Source: Cobetia sp. cqz5-12
GTDB lineage: Bacteria; Pseudomonadota; Gammaproteobacteria; Pseudomonadales; Halomonadaceae
Length of the DNA stretch: 64,000 nt
NCBI RefSeq assembly: GCF_016495405.1
Contig: NZ_CP044522.1
Span: forward strand, 2,757,876 to 2,821,875
Reading direction: 5' to 3'
The notes under the pieces are model-generated. The model was not told where the DNA came from. It did no database searches and saw only the letters and a program-made list of their open reading frames with translations. The position numbers and the translations under genes are program-made. Position 1 is the first letter of the stretch, and each line of letters opens with the position of its first letter. This document shows positions 35,657 to 46,054 of the stretch, piece by piece.

Positions 35657-37174
35657 TCAGGCTCCTCGCACGACAGGCTCGTTGTCCGCCGTGTCGTGCC
35701 CCGAGGCCGGTGCATCTGCGGCCACGGCAGCGGCCGCCGCGTCATCGGCCGCCTCAGGGGTGGTTGACCTGGGTGCCGCCGGCGTCGGGAAGGCAGCATC
35801 ATTGAGCTTCAGTTCACGCTGGCCCCAGACACCGGCACGTCCCGGTGCACGGCGCAGGAAGTCACGCGTGATGTCGGCGGTGATCGCCAGCTTCTCGGCG
35901 ATGACGCGCTCGGCCAGCGCCGGGAAGGCCTTGTCGGCGACCAGCGCCTCGATATCGGCCACGATGCGCGCCGGGTCGAAGTTTTCGATGTCCTGCACGC
36001 TGTCGCCGAGACCGAAGTCACGCATGATGCCCGGCGCCTTGGGCCCGCAGTAGGACAGCGCGTAGACCGGCGTGCCGGACATCAGCGCGAAGATGACGGA
36101 GTGGAAGCGCGTGCCGACCAGGAACTGGGCATCGCGGTAGAGATCGACCAGCGCATCCGGGCTCGGGTCGCCCTGCACCAGCTCGATGCGCTTGGCCAGG
36201 TCTTCACCGCCGTCAGCGGCAGCCAATGCCTTCTGCAGGTGATCGAAGACCAGCTGGGAGATGCGCTGGTCATTCTCGATATCGGTCGGGCCCAGCACAT
36301 GCGGTACCACCAGCAGGCGCTCGATGCCCAGACGCTCGCGGGATTCCAGCAGTGAGCGTGACAGCACCTCGACACGTTCGGCGAAGGCTTGCTGATCCAG
36401 GCCCCACCAGTCGCGCAGGGTGATGACGGCGTACGGCGAGGCCACGCCATTCGGCGCCTTGACCTCACCGTGCTCGTCACTCGGGCGCGGCGCCATGGCG
36501 AAGGCCATGTCGGTACCCAGCAGCGCATGTGGCAGCTTCGGGTCGGCCTTCTGGGTCATGGCGTGGGTGATCTCCTCACGCGAGACCACCAGGCAATCGC
36601 TCAGGGTGCGCAGGAAGAAGCGCTCCTGGGCCGGGGTCTTGAACGGGCCGAAGGAGTGACCCAGCAGCAAGACGCGCTTGCCTGCCTTGCGGGCCAGCAT
36701 CACCGGCGCCAGATAGCCGATCAGCGCCAGCCATGAGGACAGCGTCTTCTTGAAGCTGCCGTTGTGGAAGATATGACCGCCCTTGACGACCACCAGGTCC
36801 GCGGCGTCGATGATGTCGTTGCCACTCTTGCCCTGCTTGCCGAACATCATCTTGGCGCCCAGGCCGAGCAGCGAGGTCACGAAGCGCAACTTGTCACGCA
36901 TCGGCGGCATCAGCGGCTGGCCGACGGTGACGCGTTCACGGTAGCGGCGACGGATATGGCGGAAGGGCCCGCGCTCGGTGGCGAACACCTGATCGTCGAT
37001 AGGCAGGATGTCGATGCGGTGGCCTTCGGCCTTGGCCACACCGGCACCGGAGACATCGCTGCGGCCCTGTTCGGCATCGATCAGCTGATCGAGAAAGTCG
37101 ATGGTGCCCATCAGGATGGCGGAGTCGCCCTTGTTGTCGTCATGCCATCCGTGCGTCATGCATATCTTGGCCAT
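35657..37174 (-). CDS. Polysaccharide pyruvyl transferase family protein
   Basis: A 505-residue cytoplasmic enzyme of the pyruvyl transferase family (WcaK/CsaB/EpsO), which adds ketal-linked pyruvate from phosphoenolpyruvate. Marks: HGWHDDNKGDSAILMGTI (the family's N-terminal N-GD-A motif), VVVKGGHIFHNG, LLLGHSFGPFKTPAQ, SREEIT, VVPHVLGP, and the C-terminal LVGTRFHSVIFALMSGTPVYALSY with the H-S-x-I signature. The last ~60 residues are Ala/Asp-rich and disordered. It predicts an acidic pyruvylated sugar in polymer 2. AGAAGGA precedes the ATG. Confidence 0.9.
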   Translation of the reverse strand: MAKICMTHGWHDDNKGDSAILMGTIDFLDQLIDAEQGRSDVSGAGVAKAEGHRIDILPIDDQVFATERGPFRHIRRRYRERVTVGQPLMPPMRDKLRFVTSLLGLGAKMMFGKQGKSGNDIIDAADLVVVKGGHIFHNGSFKKTLSSWLALIGYLAPVMLARKAGKRVLLLGHSFGPFKTPAQERFFLRTLSDCLVVSREEITHAMTQKADPKLPHALLGTDMAFAMAPRPSDEHGEVKAPNGVASPYAVITLRDWWGLDQQAFAERVEVLSRSLLESRERLGIERLLVVPHVLGPTDIENDQRISQLVFDHLQKALAAADGGEDLAKRIELVQGDPSPDALVDLYRDAQFLVGTRFHSVIFALMSGTPVYALSYCGPKAPGIMRDFGLGDSVQDIENFDPARIVADIEALVADKAFPALAERVIAEKLAITADITRDFLRRAPGRAGVWGQRELKLNDAAFPTPAAPRSTTPEAADDAAAAAVAADAPASGHDTADNEPVVRGA

Positions 37175-37324
37175 GCTGTTCGTCCTTCTGTCCGTAATGT
37201 CGCGATTCGGAACGCGCGATGCCTGAGGGCTGTGTCCAAACGCCTGGCATCGCCGTCATGTCATCAACCGGAAGGCGCAGATACTGACCTTCCGATTCCT
37301 GCTGCGCGTGAGGCCTTGTCAGGC

Positions 37325-38686
37325 TCAGGCACTCGCCGCAGCGTTGTCTTCGTGTGCCTTGCCACTGCGGGAGAGTGATGGCTGGAAGAGGATCGCCATC
37401 GCCAGCATCACCACTTCGGCAGCAACCGGCACACACAGGAAGAGACTGTAGAGATCGACGCCCAGAAGGCTGCCGGTGTCGCCGGATGCGTTGCCCAGCG
37501 AGTGATTGAGTGCCGCGATCGCAAGGCCGCCGCCGACCACCAGGGTGGCGCCGGTGCTCTGGCACAGCAGACGCTTGCCGTTGAGGCGCAGCGCGGCCAG
37601 ACGCGTGAAGGCGCAGGTGACGAAGGCGTGCACCAGATAGACCAGCGCGAAGGCGCGCAGCGTCAGGGTCAGACGCGGGTAGGCGCCGCTCAGGAAGTGT
37701 TCCGCCAGCCACGGCGCGACCAGCGCCAGCCCTCCCGCCACCGGCAGCGCGAAGCCACTGGCGATGACCAGATACTCCTTGAGGCGCGCATCGCCGTGGG
37801 TCAGCTTGGGCAGGTAGTAGCGATACAGGCTGGTGGGGAAGACATAGAGCGCGAACACGATGGAGGTCACCACCGAGACACTGGCCACCTGAGCGGGCGC
37901 AAACGCCAGCCCGGCCAGAATCACCCAGGCCTGCAGGTAGGCGAACGACATCAGGTTGTTGTAGAGAAAGCCGCGACCGCGCGCGAAATCGGCCTTGCTC
38001 GGCAGGCGACGCTGGCTCGCGGCGTCGCTATCGACCGCCTGAGCATCTGCCGCTGCATCATGTGACAACCACATGCCCAGCAGCATCACGATGACCAGCG
38101 CGATGGCGCTGACCATCACGAAGGTCGGCACCGGCGCCAGGCCGAACATGCCTGCGGGGGTGGTCATGTCAGCGCTGAACTCGGCGCCGGTCACAAGCGC
38201 GATGCCCTGATGATAGAGCGCCGGGCCTGCCGCGCAGGCGACCGCGATCGCCACCGCCAGCGAGATCAGCACCGTCATCAGATTGACGCGACCCAGGCGT
38301 TCCTGACGCTGCAGGCGTGAGTTGATCATCTGCAGACCGACCTGCTCCGCCGCGGCGCGCAGCGCACAGAAGGCGAAGATGAAGGCCGACAGGCCCAGCA
38401 GCGGCGCGATGCCGACGGCGAAGCCGATCGCCAGCAAGGCATACAGCGAGATACCGACGCCCATCCAGCGGCGCAGCGCCGCGCCACTGGCGCCATCGCG
38501 GGTGACCAGCAACACCTCGTTGCCACCCATGCGCGCCAGTACGCCCAGCAATACCGCGTAGTTGAGGGCCAGGGCGTATTCACCGAAGGCCTCCGGTGCC
38601 ACGGCACGCGCCAGCAGCAGGCCCGCGGCGGAGGACAGGCCGCGCGCCATCAGATTGAACAGCGAGAAGATCAGCGCTTCGCTCAT
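37325..38686 (-). CDS. wzx: Wzx-type flippase of EPS cluster 2
   Basis: A 453-residue MOP-family membrane protein with about 12 hydrophobic segments. It starts ALIFSLFNLMARGLSSAAGL with LLARAVAPEAFGEYALALN, the common start of O-antigen/EPS flippases, and retains QMINSRLQRQERLGRVNL between early helices. It flips lipid-linked repeat units for polymer 2. Its ATG overlaps the polymerase stop (ATGA). Confidence 0.88.
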   Translation of the reverse strand: MSEALIFSLFNLMARGLSSAAGLLLARAVAPEAFGEYALALNYAVLLGVLARMGGNEVLLVTRDGASGAALRRWMGVGISLYALLAIGFAVGIAPLLGLSAFIFAFCALRAAAEQVGLQMINSRLQRQERLGRVNLMTVLISLAVAIAVACAAGPALYHQGIALVTGAEFSADMTTPAGMFGLAPVPTFVMVSAIALVIVMLLGMWLSHDAAADAQAVDSDAASQRRLPSKADFARGRGFLYNNLMSFAYLQAWVILAGLAFAPAQVASVSVVTSIVFALYVFPTSLYRYYLPKLTHGDARLKEYLVIASGFALPVAGGLALVAPWLAEHFLSGAYPRLTLTLRAFALVYLVHAFVTCAFTRLAALRLNGKRLLCQSTGATLVVGGGLAIAALNHSLGNASGDTGSLLGVDLYSLFLCVPVAAEVVMLAMAILFQPSLSRSGKAHEDNAAASA

Positions 38687-39750
38687 GACTGGCCTCCGTT
38701 GCCGACGACCAGCGCTTCATCGCTCAGGAAATAGAACTCGTAGTTGTTCAAGAAATCGTGGTCCTGATTGCCGGCCGCCACCTTCAGCGACATGAAGAAC
38801 AGCGCCATCATCAGCATGCCGCTGATCAGGCTGGGCAACAGCTTGTCGCGGAAATGCTCGATGACGTCACAGATGACGAAGATGGCGAACGGCAGGAAAT
38901 AATAGCTGGCACGTGCCACATGCTCACCGTAGGTGATGAACAGGGTGTAGAGCGCCACGCCGATGAACATCAGGTTGAAGGCCCAGGGGTCCAGTGACAG
39001 GCGGAAATGCTTCCACAGCACCAGGGTGCCCAGGCAGATCAACAGGTAGATGACGTAGAGCTTCTCGCCACCGCCGGAGAAATCCTCGAAATAATGCGCA
39101 TACAGGCCCAGCGCACTGAGAATGCTCTTGGCCAGCGGCCCGGCCACGAAACACAGTGGCAGCAGCCCCAGGTAGAGCCAGAACGGGTAGGCACGGCGCA
39201 GCAGCGGATAGATCACCAGCAGAGGCAGATAGAGTGCCAGGGTGTAGTGGAAGCTGGTGCCGACGAGCATCAGCACCAGCGCGGGCAGCCGCATGCCACG
39301 CTCCAGACACGCCATCGCCAGCAAGAACAGCGCAATCGCCACGTGCTGCTTCACGAAGCCGAAGGCCGACAGATAGATCAGCGGCAGGCAGACGAAGAAC
39401 AGCAGACACCAGGCCAGATTGCGACGGCTCATCACCAGTGCCGAGACGAAGCACGACACGTAGAGGATGGCGGTGATGATGAAGAACAGCTGCGGCTCGC
39501 CCCAGGCCCGCGCCATGCGTGCCAGGGCAGCAGGTGCGGGCTCGAGAAAGCTCAGGTCGACCTGCCAGGTGGCCATCTGGCGGTACGAGAAGTAGTCGTA
39601 CCCTGCGTCGTAACGCAATGCCATGAACGCCAGACACAGCCCACCGGCCAACCAGGCACCCACCAGGCGGGTGCGCTCGTTGGCGGCCAGCGGCAGGATT
39701 GCCACCAGCAGGGCCATGAAGCCGACGTAATAGCCACTGACGGTCAGCAT
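38683..39750 (-). CDS. EpsG/Wzy-like polysaccharide polymerase of cluster 2
   Basis: A 355-residue membrane protein with about ten membrane segments. Near the N-terminus is ALRYDAGYDYFSYRQM, the RY-G-DY--Y motif of the EpsG family; GFVKQHVAIALFLLAM and TSFHYTLALYLPLL match its later R/KQ-A and FH motifs. It polymerises repeat units at the periplasmic face. The ATG at 39750 follows the sugar transferase stop by 2 nt and overlaps wzx at its end, so translation is coupled. Confidence 0.88.
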   Translation of the reverse strand: MLTVSGYYVGFMALLVAILPLAANERTRLVGAWLAGGLCLAFMALRYDAGYDYFSYRQMATWQVDLSFLEPAPAALARMARAWGEPQLFFIITAILYVSCFVSALVMSRRNLAWCLLFFVCLPLIYLSAFGFVKQHVAIALFLLAMACLERGMRLPALVLMLVGTSFHYTLALYLPLLVIYPLLRRAYPFWLYLGLLPLCFVAGPLAKSILSALGLYAHYFEDFSGGGEKLYVIYLLICLGTLVLWKHFRLSLDPWAFNLMFIGVALYTLFITYGEHVARASYYFLPFAIFVICDVIEHFRDKLLPSLISGMLMMALFFMSLKVAAGNQDHDFLNNYEFYFLSDEALVVGNGGQS

Positions 39751-39752
39751 GC

Positions 39753-41048
39753 TCAGCGTGCCCCGAAGCCGGTCAGCATGGTCTTGATGGTACGGCCGAC
39801 GATCAGCAGGTCGAGCCACACGGAGAAGCGCTTGATGTAGTAGAAGTCGTGCTCGAGCTTCTCGCGGGTCTCATCGGCGTCAGAGGCATAGCCCTGAGTG
39901 ACCTGCGCCCAGCCGGTGATGCCCGGACGGACCACGTGACGGTAGTTGTAGAACGGAATCTGTTCGGCGAATTCATTCACGAACTTGACCTGCTCCGGAC
40001 GCGGGCCGATCAGGCTCATCTCACCCTTGAGCACGTTGATGAACTGCGGCAGCTCATCGATGCGGGTCTTGCGGATCACACGACCGATGCGCGTGACACG
40101 CATGTCATTGGCCTGGGCGAACTGGGCGCCGGTCTTCTCGCTGTCGTGGCACATGCTGCGGAACTTGAACATGCGATACGGACGACCGCCCTGGCCGACA
40201 CGCTCCTGCACGAAGAACACGCCACCCGGCGAATCGAGACGGATCAGCACGGCGGTCACCAGGCAGATCGGCAGCACGAACGGTGCCACGGCGAGCACGG
40301 CCAGCATGTCGAACAGACGCTTGAACAGCTCATATTCACTGTTGGGGGCCAGCTGACCGAAGCTGTTCTCACGCACCTGATCGAGCTCGACACGCCCGGT
40401 CAGCGACTCGCGGACTTCGCTGGCGTCATAGACCGGAATGCGATGCAGCACGCAGTTGGCCAGGAAACGCTGCCATTCTGCCGGCATGTCGGCTTCCAGG
40501 TCAGCGACCACGCCGTTGTAGCGCTCTTCGCCCAGGTCCGGCGCGCGCATCAGGTTCCAGCGTGCCCCACGGGTGGTGAACAGGCTGCGATAGTCACCGA
40601 AGGGCACCACGGCCAGCTTGCGGATGCGGGTGCGCTGCTCGGCCCAGAAACCGACGGAGCAGATCAACATCGCGGCAAGCCACGAGCTGCCCAGCACGAT
40701 ACGGCTGAAGCGGAGATCCAGCGCGATCAGCACGCTCATCGCCAGCAGATAGCTGATGGTGATGGCCGGCAGCACGTAGGCGAAGGCCTTGGCACCGGGG
40801 TAGCGCGACATGTGACGAATCGCCTGCAATGCGAGCAGGAAACCGCCGCTGGCGGCGATGACACTGTGCATGCGCATCTCGCTGACCCACGGGCGCAGGC
40901 CATTGATCAGCAGCAGCGGGACACCCACTGCCAGAATCAGACCGACGATGGCCTGACACAGTGAGTTGAACATCAGTCGCTCGTACATGCGGGAGTGGCG
41001 CTGACGCCCTTCCAGCCCGGAGCTTGCATGGTTCGTCGTAGTATTCAT
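39753..41048 (-). CDS. Initiating sugar-phosphate transferase of cluster 2
   Basis: A 431-residue polyprenyl-phosphate hexose-1-phosphate transferase. It has four N-terminal membrane segments, a soluble middle domain (RYNGVVADLEADMPAEWQR) and a C-terminal sugar-transferase domain: RLDSPGGVFFVQERVGQGG, KFRSMCHDSE, RIDELPQFINVLKGEMSLIG and RPGITGWAQVTQGYASD. It shares the unusual middle motif HRIPVY and TGRV with the paralogue at 16681-17991, so both probably start with the same sugar and arose by duplication. GGGGGTAACGGC precedes the ATG. Confidence 0.92.
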   Translation of the reverse strand: MNTTTNHASSGLEGRQRHSRMYERLMFNSLCQAIVGLILAVGVPLLLINGLRPWVSEMRMHSVIAASGGFLLALQAIRHMSRYPGAKAFAYVLPAITISYLLAMSVLIALDLRFSRIVLGSSWLAAMLICSVGFWAEQRTRIRKLAVVPFGDYRSLFTTRGARWNLMRAPDLGEERYNGVVADLEADMPAEWQRFLANCVLHRIPVYDASEVRESLTGRVELDQVRENSFGQLAPNSEYELFKRLFDMLAVLAVAPFVLPICLVTAVLIRLDSPGGVFFVQERVGQGGRPYRMFKFRSMCHDSEKTGAQFAQANDMRVTRIGRVIRKTRIDELPQFINVLKGEMSLIGPRPEQVKFVNEFAEQIPFYNYRHVVRPGITGWAQVTQGYASDADETREKLEHDFYYIKRFSVWLDLLIVGRTIKTMLTGFGAR

Positions 41049-41246
41049 ATGCCGTTACCCCCTTGGCTTGCGTTCGTGTTGTGGTTCCGTTCATCACGCT
41101 CGGAGCCGCTGGCGCCGTCGCTCGACGGCGTGCTACCCGATGCTTCACCCGTAGTGCCTCGGCTCTCGCCTCGACTGCCGATCCCCACTGCCAACGAGGC
41201 ACGCAGTCTCAGACATCGGGTTCGCGGGCTCTTTTGCAAGTGGCTG

Positions 41247-43610
41247 CTAACCCTTGGCGCCACCCTGGTACTGATAATCGTGATAGCTGTAGCCATAGCT
41301 GTAGGTCGTGGTGGCCTTGCGCTCGACCGCATTGAGAATCGCGCCATCGACCTGCACACCACTGGAGGCGAAACGCTCCAGCGCCGCTTCGATTTCCTTG
41401 GGCGAGTTATGCATGAAGCGCGTCACCATCACGCTGACACCACACTGCTTGCCGACGATGGCGGCATCGGTGACGGCCAGGATCGGCGGCGTATCGACGA
41501 TGACCATGTCGAAGTTGGCGCTGGCCCACGACAGCAGGTCGCTGAAGCGTGACTGCAGCAGCAGCTCCGACGGATTGGAGGGCGAGGTACCACGCGCCAC
41601 GTAGCACAGGTTGCTCGGCGCACCATTGGCGGCCACACCTTCGCCAAGCGCCGCAGAGGCGGGCTCGGACATCGCCAGACTCGGATCGGTGATGCCACGC
41701 ACGATGCTGTCACGGTCGGCCTTGCCGAGCAGGAAGTCGCTCAGGCCCGGCGCGGCGTCACTGTGCTGGACGCCAGCCATGCTCTGGTGGACATGGCCAC
41801 GGCGCATGTCGGCATCGATGACCAGTACCCGATTGCCGGCCTGGGCGCAGACGGCGGCCAGGTTGGCGGACACGAAGCTCTTGCCGATGCCCGGGCTGGG
41901 GCCACAGATCATCAGGCGATTGTCGGGGGCTTCCATCATCGCGAAGTGCAGGCTGGTGCGCAGACCGCGCAGGCCCTCGATGGAGAGATCCGCCGGATTG
42001 CGAATCGCCAGCAGCCCCGGCGCGACATTGTCATTGGACGCTGTGGCGACACCACGACCGGTGAAGCGCTTGAAGCCACGCGCCAGACGACGATTGAGGC
42101 GTGCCTGCTCTTCGGAGAGCGGCAGGGTCGCATGGACATTGAGGCCCAGATCAGACAGCTCCGAGGGCGTCTCGATACCGCGATGCAGCAGGGAGCGCAG
42201 CAGCACGAAGACCACCCCGAGCATGCCGCCCAGCAGGGTCGCGATCACCACGATCATCGCCTTGCGCGGGCTGATCGGATGCGGCTGTGCGACAGCCTCG
42301 TCCAGAATGCGGATATTGCCGATGGTGCTGGCCTGGGCGATGTTCATTTCCTGGGTCTTGTTGAGCAGCTGCACGTAGATCTGCTGATTGACCTCGACTT
42401 CACGCTCCAGACGCAGGATTTCCTGCTGGGTGTCCGGCAGATCACCGACCTGCTTCTCCAGCTCCTTGCGGGTCTGCTGCAGGTCCGCACGCTTCTTGCG
42501 CAGCGCCACGTAATTGGGGTGACTGGGATTGAACTTGCCGGACAGCTCCGCTTCTTCCAGCTGGGTCTCGTTGATCTGATTGTCGATATTGACCAGCTGC
42601 TCGAGCACCGACTTGGTCTCGAGATCCAGATTCACGCTATCGCTCTTGCCGCGATAGGCATTGAGACGGTTCTCGGCCACTTCGAGGCGCTCACGCACCG
42701 TCGGCACCTGCTTCTTGAGAAACTCGAGCGACTTCTCGGCTTCGGCGGACTGACGCTCGATGTTCTGCTGCTTGTAGGTATCGGTGATGCGCTGCAGGGT
42801 CTGCTGGGTGCGCAGCGGGTCTTCGCCGACCAGCGCCAGGCCCAGCACACCGGTTTCCTTGCCCATCTCGGCCACCGCGAAGCGCGAACGCAGCGCGTTG
42901 GTCGCTTCCAGAGTCGACTGATGCATCAGCGTGAATTCAGCGCCCCTGGCCGCGTCCAATGCGCTGACCTTGAGCGTCACCTCGCCCAGCGGGCCATCAA
43001 AGCGTGAGGCTTCACCGACCACACCGGTGCCCAGCGCATCGCCGTCGTACTGCAATTCGTACTCACCGCCCTCTCCCAGCGACACGAGCGTCAGCGGCAC
43101 ATCGTCCCAGGCCGCCGGCACTTCGAGACTGTCCACGTCGATCGACTCGCCAGCCCAGACCATGCTGGAACCGGCAAGCCAGCTCGGACGCACGAATTCG
43201 TGGGTGCGCAGGAAGGTGCCGATCAGCGGGTACTGATAGGGCTTGACCACCAGATCCAGCTGTTCCTTCTTGACCGTCTCGCCCAGCACCAGACGAGAGG
43301 TGATGATCTGGATCTCGGACTCGGACGGTGGCGCCTCGCCACGCAGCAGGCTGGAGACATCACGCAGCGGGTTCATGTTGCCGCCGCCCTCCTCGACCTG
43401 CACCAGCGCATCGGCCTTGTAGATCGGAGTGGCCAGCAGCGCGTAGAGCACCGCCAGCACGGTGAAGGTGCCGGTGATCAGCGCCAGCGTCAGACGGCTG
43501 TCATACAGCTGGCCCAGCATGCGGCCGAGATCAAGACTGGTGCGCGCGGGCACGCTTGACGACTCGCTGGCCGAGGCCTGACGCGTGGTGTGGGAATTGC
43601 GGTTCGACAT
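41247..43610 (-). CDS. wzc: Wzc-like co-polymerase / tyrosine autokinase of cluster 2
   Basis: A 787-residue inner-membrane protein with an N-terminal TM (TLALITGTFTVLAVLYALLA), a periplasmic Wzz coiled coil, a second TM (MIVVIATLLGGMLGVVFVLL) and a BY-kinase domain. Walker A is GPSPGIGKSF (about 570), Walker A' VIDADMRRGH and Walker B MVIVDTPP. The C-terminus holds six tyrosines in YSYGYSYHDYQYQ. It is about 50 residues longer than the cluster 1 enzyme, including an Ala/Gly-rich insert in the kinase domain (SEPASAALGEGVAANGAPS). AGGAGAG precedes the ATG. Confidence 0.95.
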   Translation of the reverse strand: MSNRNSHTTRQASASESSSVPARTSLDLGRMLGQLYDSRLTLALITGTFTVLAVLYALLATPIYKADALVQVEEGGGNMNPLRDVSSLLRGEAPPSESEIQIITSRLVLGETVKKEQLDLVVKPYQYPLIGTFLRTHEFVRPSWLAGSSMVWAGESIDVDSLEVPAAWDDVPLTLVSLGEGGEYELQYDGDALGTGVVGEASRFDGPLGEVTLKVSALDAARGAEFTLMHQSTLEATNALRSRFAVAEMGKETGVLGLALVGEDPLRTQQTLQRITDTYKQQNIERQSAEAEKSLEFLKKQVPTVRERLEVAENRLNAYRGKSDSVNLDLETKSVLEQLVNIDNQINETQLEEAELSGKFNPSHPNYVALRKKRADLQQTRKELEKQVGDLPDTQQEILRLEREVEVNQQIYVQLLNKTQEMNIAQASTIGNIRILDEAVAQPHPISPRKAMIVVIATLLGGMLGVVFVLLRSLLHRGIETPSELSDLGLNVHATLPLSEEQARLNRRLARGFKRFTGRGVATASNDNVAPGLLAIRNPADLSIEGLRGLRTSLHFAMMEAPDNRLMICGPSPGIGKSFVSANLAAVCAQAGNRVLVIDADMRRGHVHQSMAGVQHSDAAPGLSDFLLGKADRDSIVRGITDPSLAMSEPASAALGEGVAANGAPSNLCYVARGTSPSNPSELLLQSRFSDLLSWASANFDMVIVDTPPILAVTDAAIVGKQCGVSVMVTRFMHNSPKEIEAALERFASSGVQVDGAILNAVERKATTTYSYGYSYHDYQYQGGAKG

Positions 43611-43683
43611 CGTTGGGTCACTCTCCTGGTGTCCTGCCCGGCCACGGCGGTGCCGGGCAGGGACGCCTTGACGACCCCTCGCC

Positions 43684-44883
43684 TTACTGGCCGAGGGTAT
43701 CGAGGTTGTCCTGGATTTCGGTGCTGTAGTAGATGGAACTCACCGTCGGCAGCAGCTGGGTGATCACACGATTCCAGCGCGAGACCGGTGCGGCGGTGAC
43801 ATAGACGACGTCCTGCGGCTTGAGACCGAAGTCCGCGCCCAGAATCAGCGCCGTGGAATTGCGCGCATCCAGCTGATAGACGGTGGCCAGCTTCTCGGGG
43901 TCTTCACGATCACGACGGATGACGAAGATGCCCGACGCATCGGCGGAGTTTTCCTTGATGCCGCCGGCACGCGCGATGGCATCGGTCAGCGAGATCGGGC
44001 TTCTGCCCAGCGGCAGGCTGATGGACTTGTCCACCTCGCCCATCACGAACACCTTCTGGGTACCGACATCCGGCACGTAGAGGGTGTCGCCATCCTTGAG
44101 CAGGCGGTCATTGCCCGCCTCATCGGTGGCGCCATTGCGCTCGGCCAGCAGCTCATAGAGGGAGATGGTGGTCTCTTCGCCATTGCGCTTGAGCACCACG
44201 TTGTGCCAATCGGCGTCTTCGGACAGACCGCCCGCCGCCGCGATGGCATCCAGCAGGCTCAGCGGCACATCGCTGATCGGTTGCACGCCGGGAGACTGGA
44301 CCTCGCCGGTGATCCGCACCTTCTGACTGCGGAAGGCGGCGACCTTGACGTCGATCTGCGGCGCATTGAGGTAGGGCTGCAACTTCTCGCCGAGATCACG
44401 GCGAATCTGGTCCAGCGTCATGCCACTGACCTTGACGCGACCGACATAGGGATAGAACAGCGTGCCATCGGCGTGCACGACGTTGCCGGCTTCCTGCGCA
44501 CTGCGCTCGGAACCCGTCGGCAAGGTCAGCTCGGGATGGTCATAGACGATGATGGTCAGGATGTCGCCGGGGCCGACACGGTACTGATAGTCCGGTGCCA
44601 GGCTGGCGCGCGTGCTGCTGTTGAGCTCCTGGGTCAGCGCCTTTTCAAGCTCACGACGCTGCCTGTCATCGCCATTGGACTGGCGTGATTCGGCGTCTGC
44701 GCGCGCCTGGGCCTTGATCAGGCCAAAGGTGATGGGCTCCACATCGACGATGTCGTCCACCGGCGCAGCGCTGGTGTCGTAGTCGATGTTGCCACCGGGG
44801 GCGAAGACGCACCCGGCGAGCCCGGTGAGGGCGCCGATGCTCAAGCTGGCGCCCAGAAGTCGTGCTATCAGTGCATTTTTCAT
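43684..44883 (-). CDS. wza: Wza-like export lipoprotein of cluster 2
   Basis: A 399-residue outer-membrane export lipoprotein. Lipobox GLAGC with Cys25, then YRVGPGDILTIIVYDHPELT, the Poly_export core (ADGTLFYPYVGRVKVSGMT) and SLBB repeats (VRITGEVQSPGVQPISDVPL; VFVMGEVDKSISLPLGRSPI). The end, AAPVSRWNRVITQLLPTVSS, is nearly that of the cluster 1 protein. The ATG at 44883 is chosen because the signal peptide starts there. First gene of EPS cluster 2; unlike cluster 1, no ops element is seen in its leader. Confidence 0.95.
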   Translation of the reverse strand: MKNALIARLLGASLSIGALTGLAGCVFAPGGNIDYDTSAAPVDDIVDVEPITFGLIKAQARADAESRQSNGDDRQRRELEKALTQELNSSTRASLAPDYQYRVGPGDILTIIVYDHPELTLPTGSERSAQEAGNVVHADGTLFYPYVGRVKVSGMTLDQIRRDLGEKLQPYLNAPQIDVKVAAFRSQKVRITGEVQSPGVQPISDVPLSLLDAIAAAGGLSEDADWHNVVLKRNGEETTISLYELLAERNGATDEAGNDRLLKDGDTLYVPDVGTQKVFVMGEVDKSISLPLGRSPISLTDAIARAGGIKENSADASGIFVIRRDREDPEKLATVYQLDARNSTALILGADFGLKPQDVVYVTAAPVSRWNRVITQLLPTVSSIYYSTEIQDNLDTLGQ

Positions 44884-45242
44884 CTGAAGTCCGTTGAGTC
44901 GACAGGCCCGACGACCCGGCACCCCAGTGCCATGATCATCGCGCCTTCCCCCGCCGCACATGGCCGCCGGGATGGATTCGATAACGTCTTCAGTTCCTGC
45001 TGCGTCATGCGTGTCGCCGGCCTTGCCTGGCGTTCACGCGGCTGCCGAGGGTGGACCCTCGTGCATTTGGATACCGGACCCTGGCGGTCTCGGCGTCTTG
45101 CGACTGGCGATTTGCGACTGACTGCTGCGATCTCATCCACGCTGCACCAGTGTGATCCGCAACGCTTACAGCGATATTTCCACCATATGAATCATGCACA
45201 TGGCTTGTCGTATCCCGCCGTCATCCCCAGTAAGGATATAGA

Positions 45243-45282
45243 CGTACTGCTCATGACGTACGAAGCAGAGGCACGCAGTACG
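45243..45282. promoter_or_regulatory. Long-spaced inverted repeat upstream of wza2
   Basis: CGTACTGC (45243-45250) and GCAGTACG (45275-45282) form perfect 8-bp arms around 24 nt. It could be an operator for cluster 2 or chance. Confidence 0.3.
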
Positions 45283-46036
45283 CCCCTGAACCACAACCCA
45301 CGATTCTCAGAGAACGTGTGCATTCAATGCGCTTTCCACTTGCGGCTCTGACATCACTCTCTGCATGGCGGCCTTAATGCCACTCTTGGTGTCATTTGAG
45401 CGACATCTTCAACGCCATTGCAGAGCGAACTTTCTGTAGTTTTTTTACCGAAATTCGGCACACCTCTTTCGACCACACCCCACGACCCATGGAGCTGCCA
45501 GAGGATTTGCCGATGAATCGGTAACACCAATGCCGTGGTATCGCCGAGCATTGGTTCACGCCATTCGTGGCGTTTTTGACAAGGTGACCAAACCCTGTCT
45601 GCCGTGCATTTTACCTGATACACGCCTCCCGCCAATCAGCGCTCTGTTACAAAAATCCAATAAAAACATTGGTTTGTAGCGCCTCAAGTACGCTCGATGT
45701 CGCCACTTCCACGAAAGACGCGTTGCCGATGACAGACACCCCAACCCCCATTTCGTCGGCAATGCGACACACTCAAGCGCAAGATTCCAGTCGCCATGCG
45801 GAACCCGTCTGGCGTAGCGCTCGGTGGATCATCGACAGTCACGTCGCCAATCATCCACACCCCAATTACTCTTTTTTACATAAATAATCCCCAAGCGATC
45901 AACGCGAATAATACGCAAGGCTTCCCGCTAGACAGTTCACATATTCTCGTTAACATGAGCCTCGCTTTGCCGTGACTCATCGGCTTCATGTCTGTGCGGA
46001 GAAGGACTTCCTGCATCAACCACTCAGTGGCTGACA

Positions 46037-46054
46037 CCTGACAGGACTGTCAGG
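46037..46054. promoter_or_regulatory. 18-bp palindrome upstream of yjbE
   Basis: CCTGACAG, GA, CTGTCAGG: perfect 8-bp arms, 286 nt before the yjbE start. It has the form of a site for a dimeric repressor or activator; the protein is unknown. It does not match the Rcs box known for the E. coli yjb operon. Confidence 0.4.
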
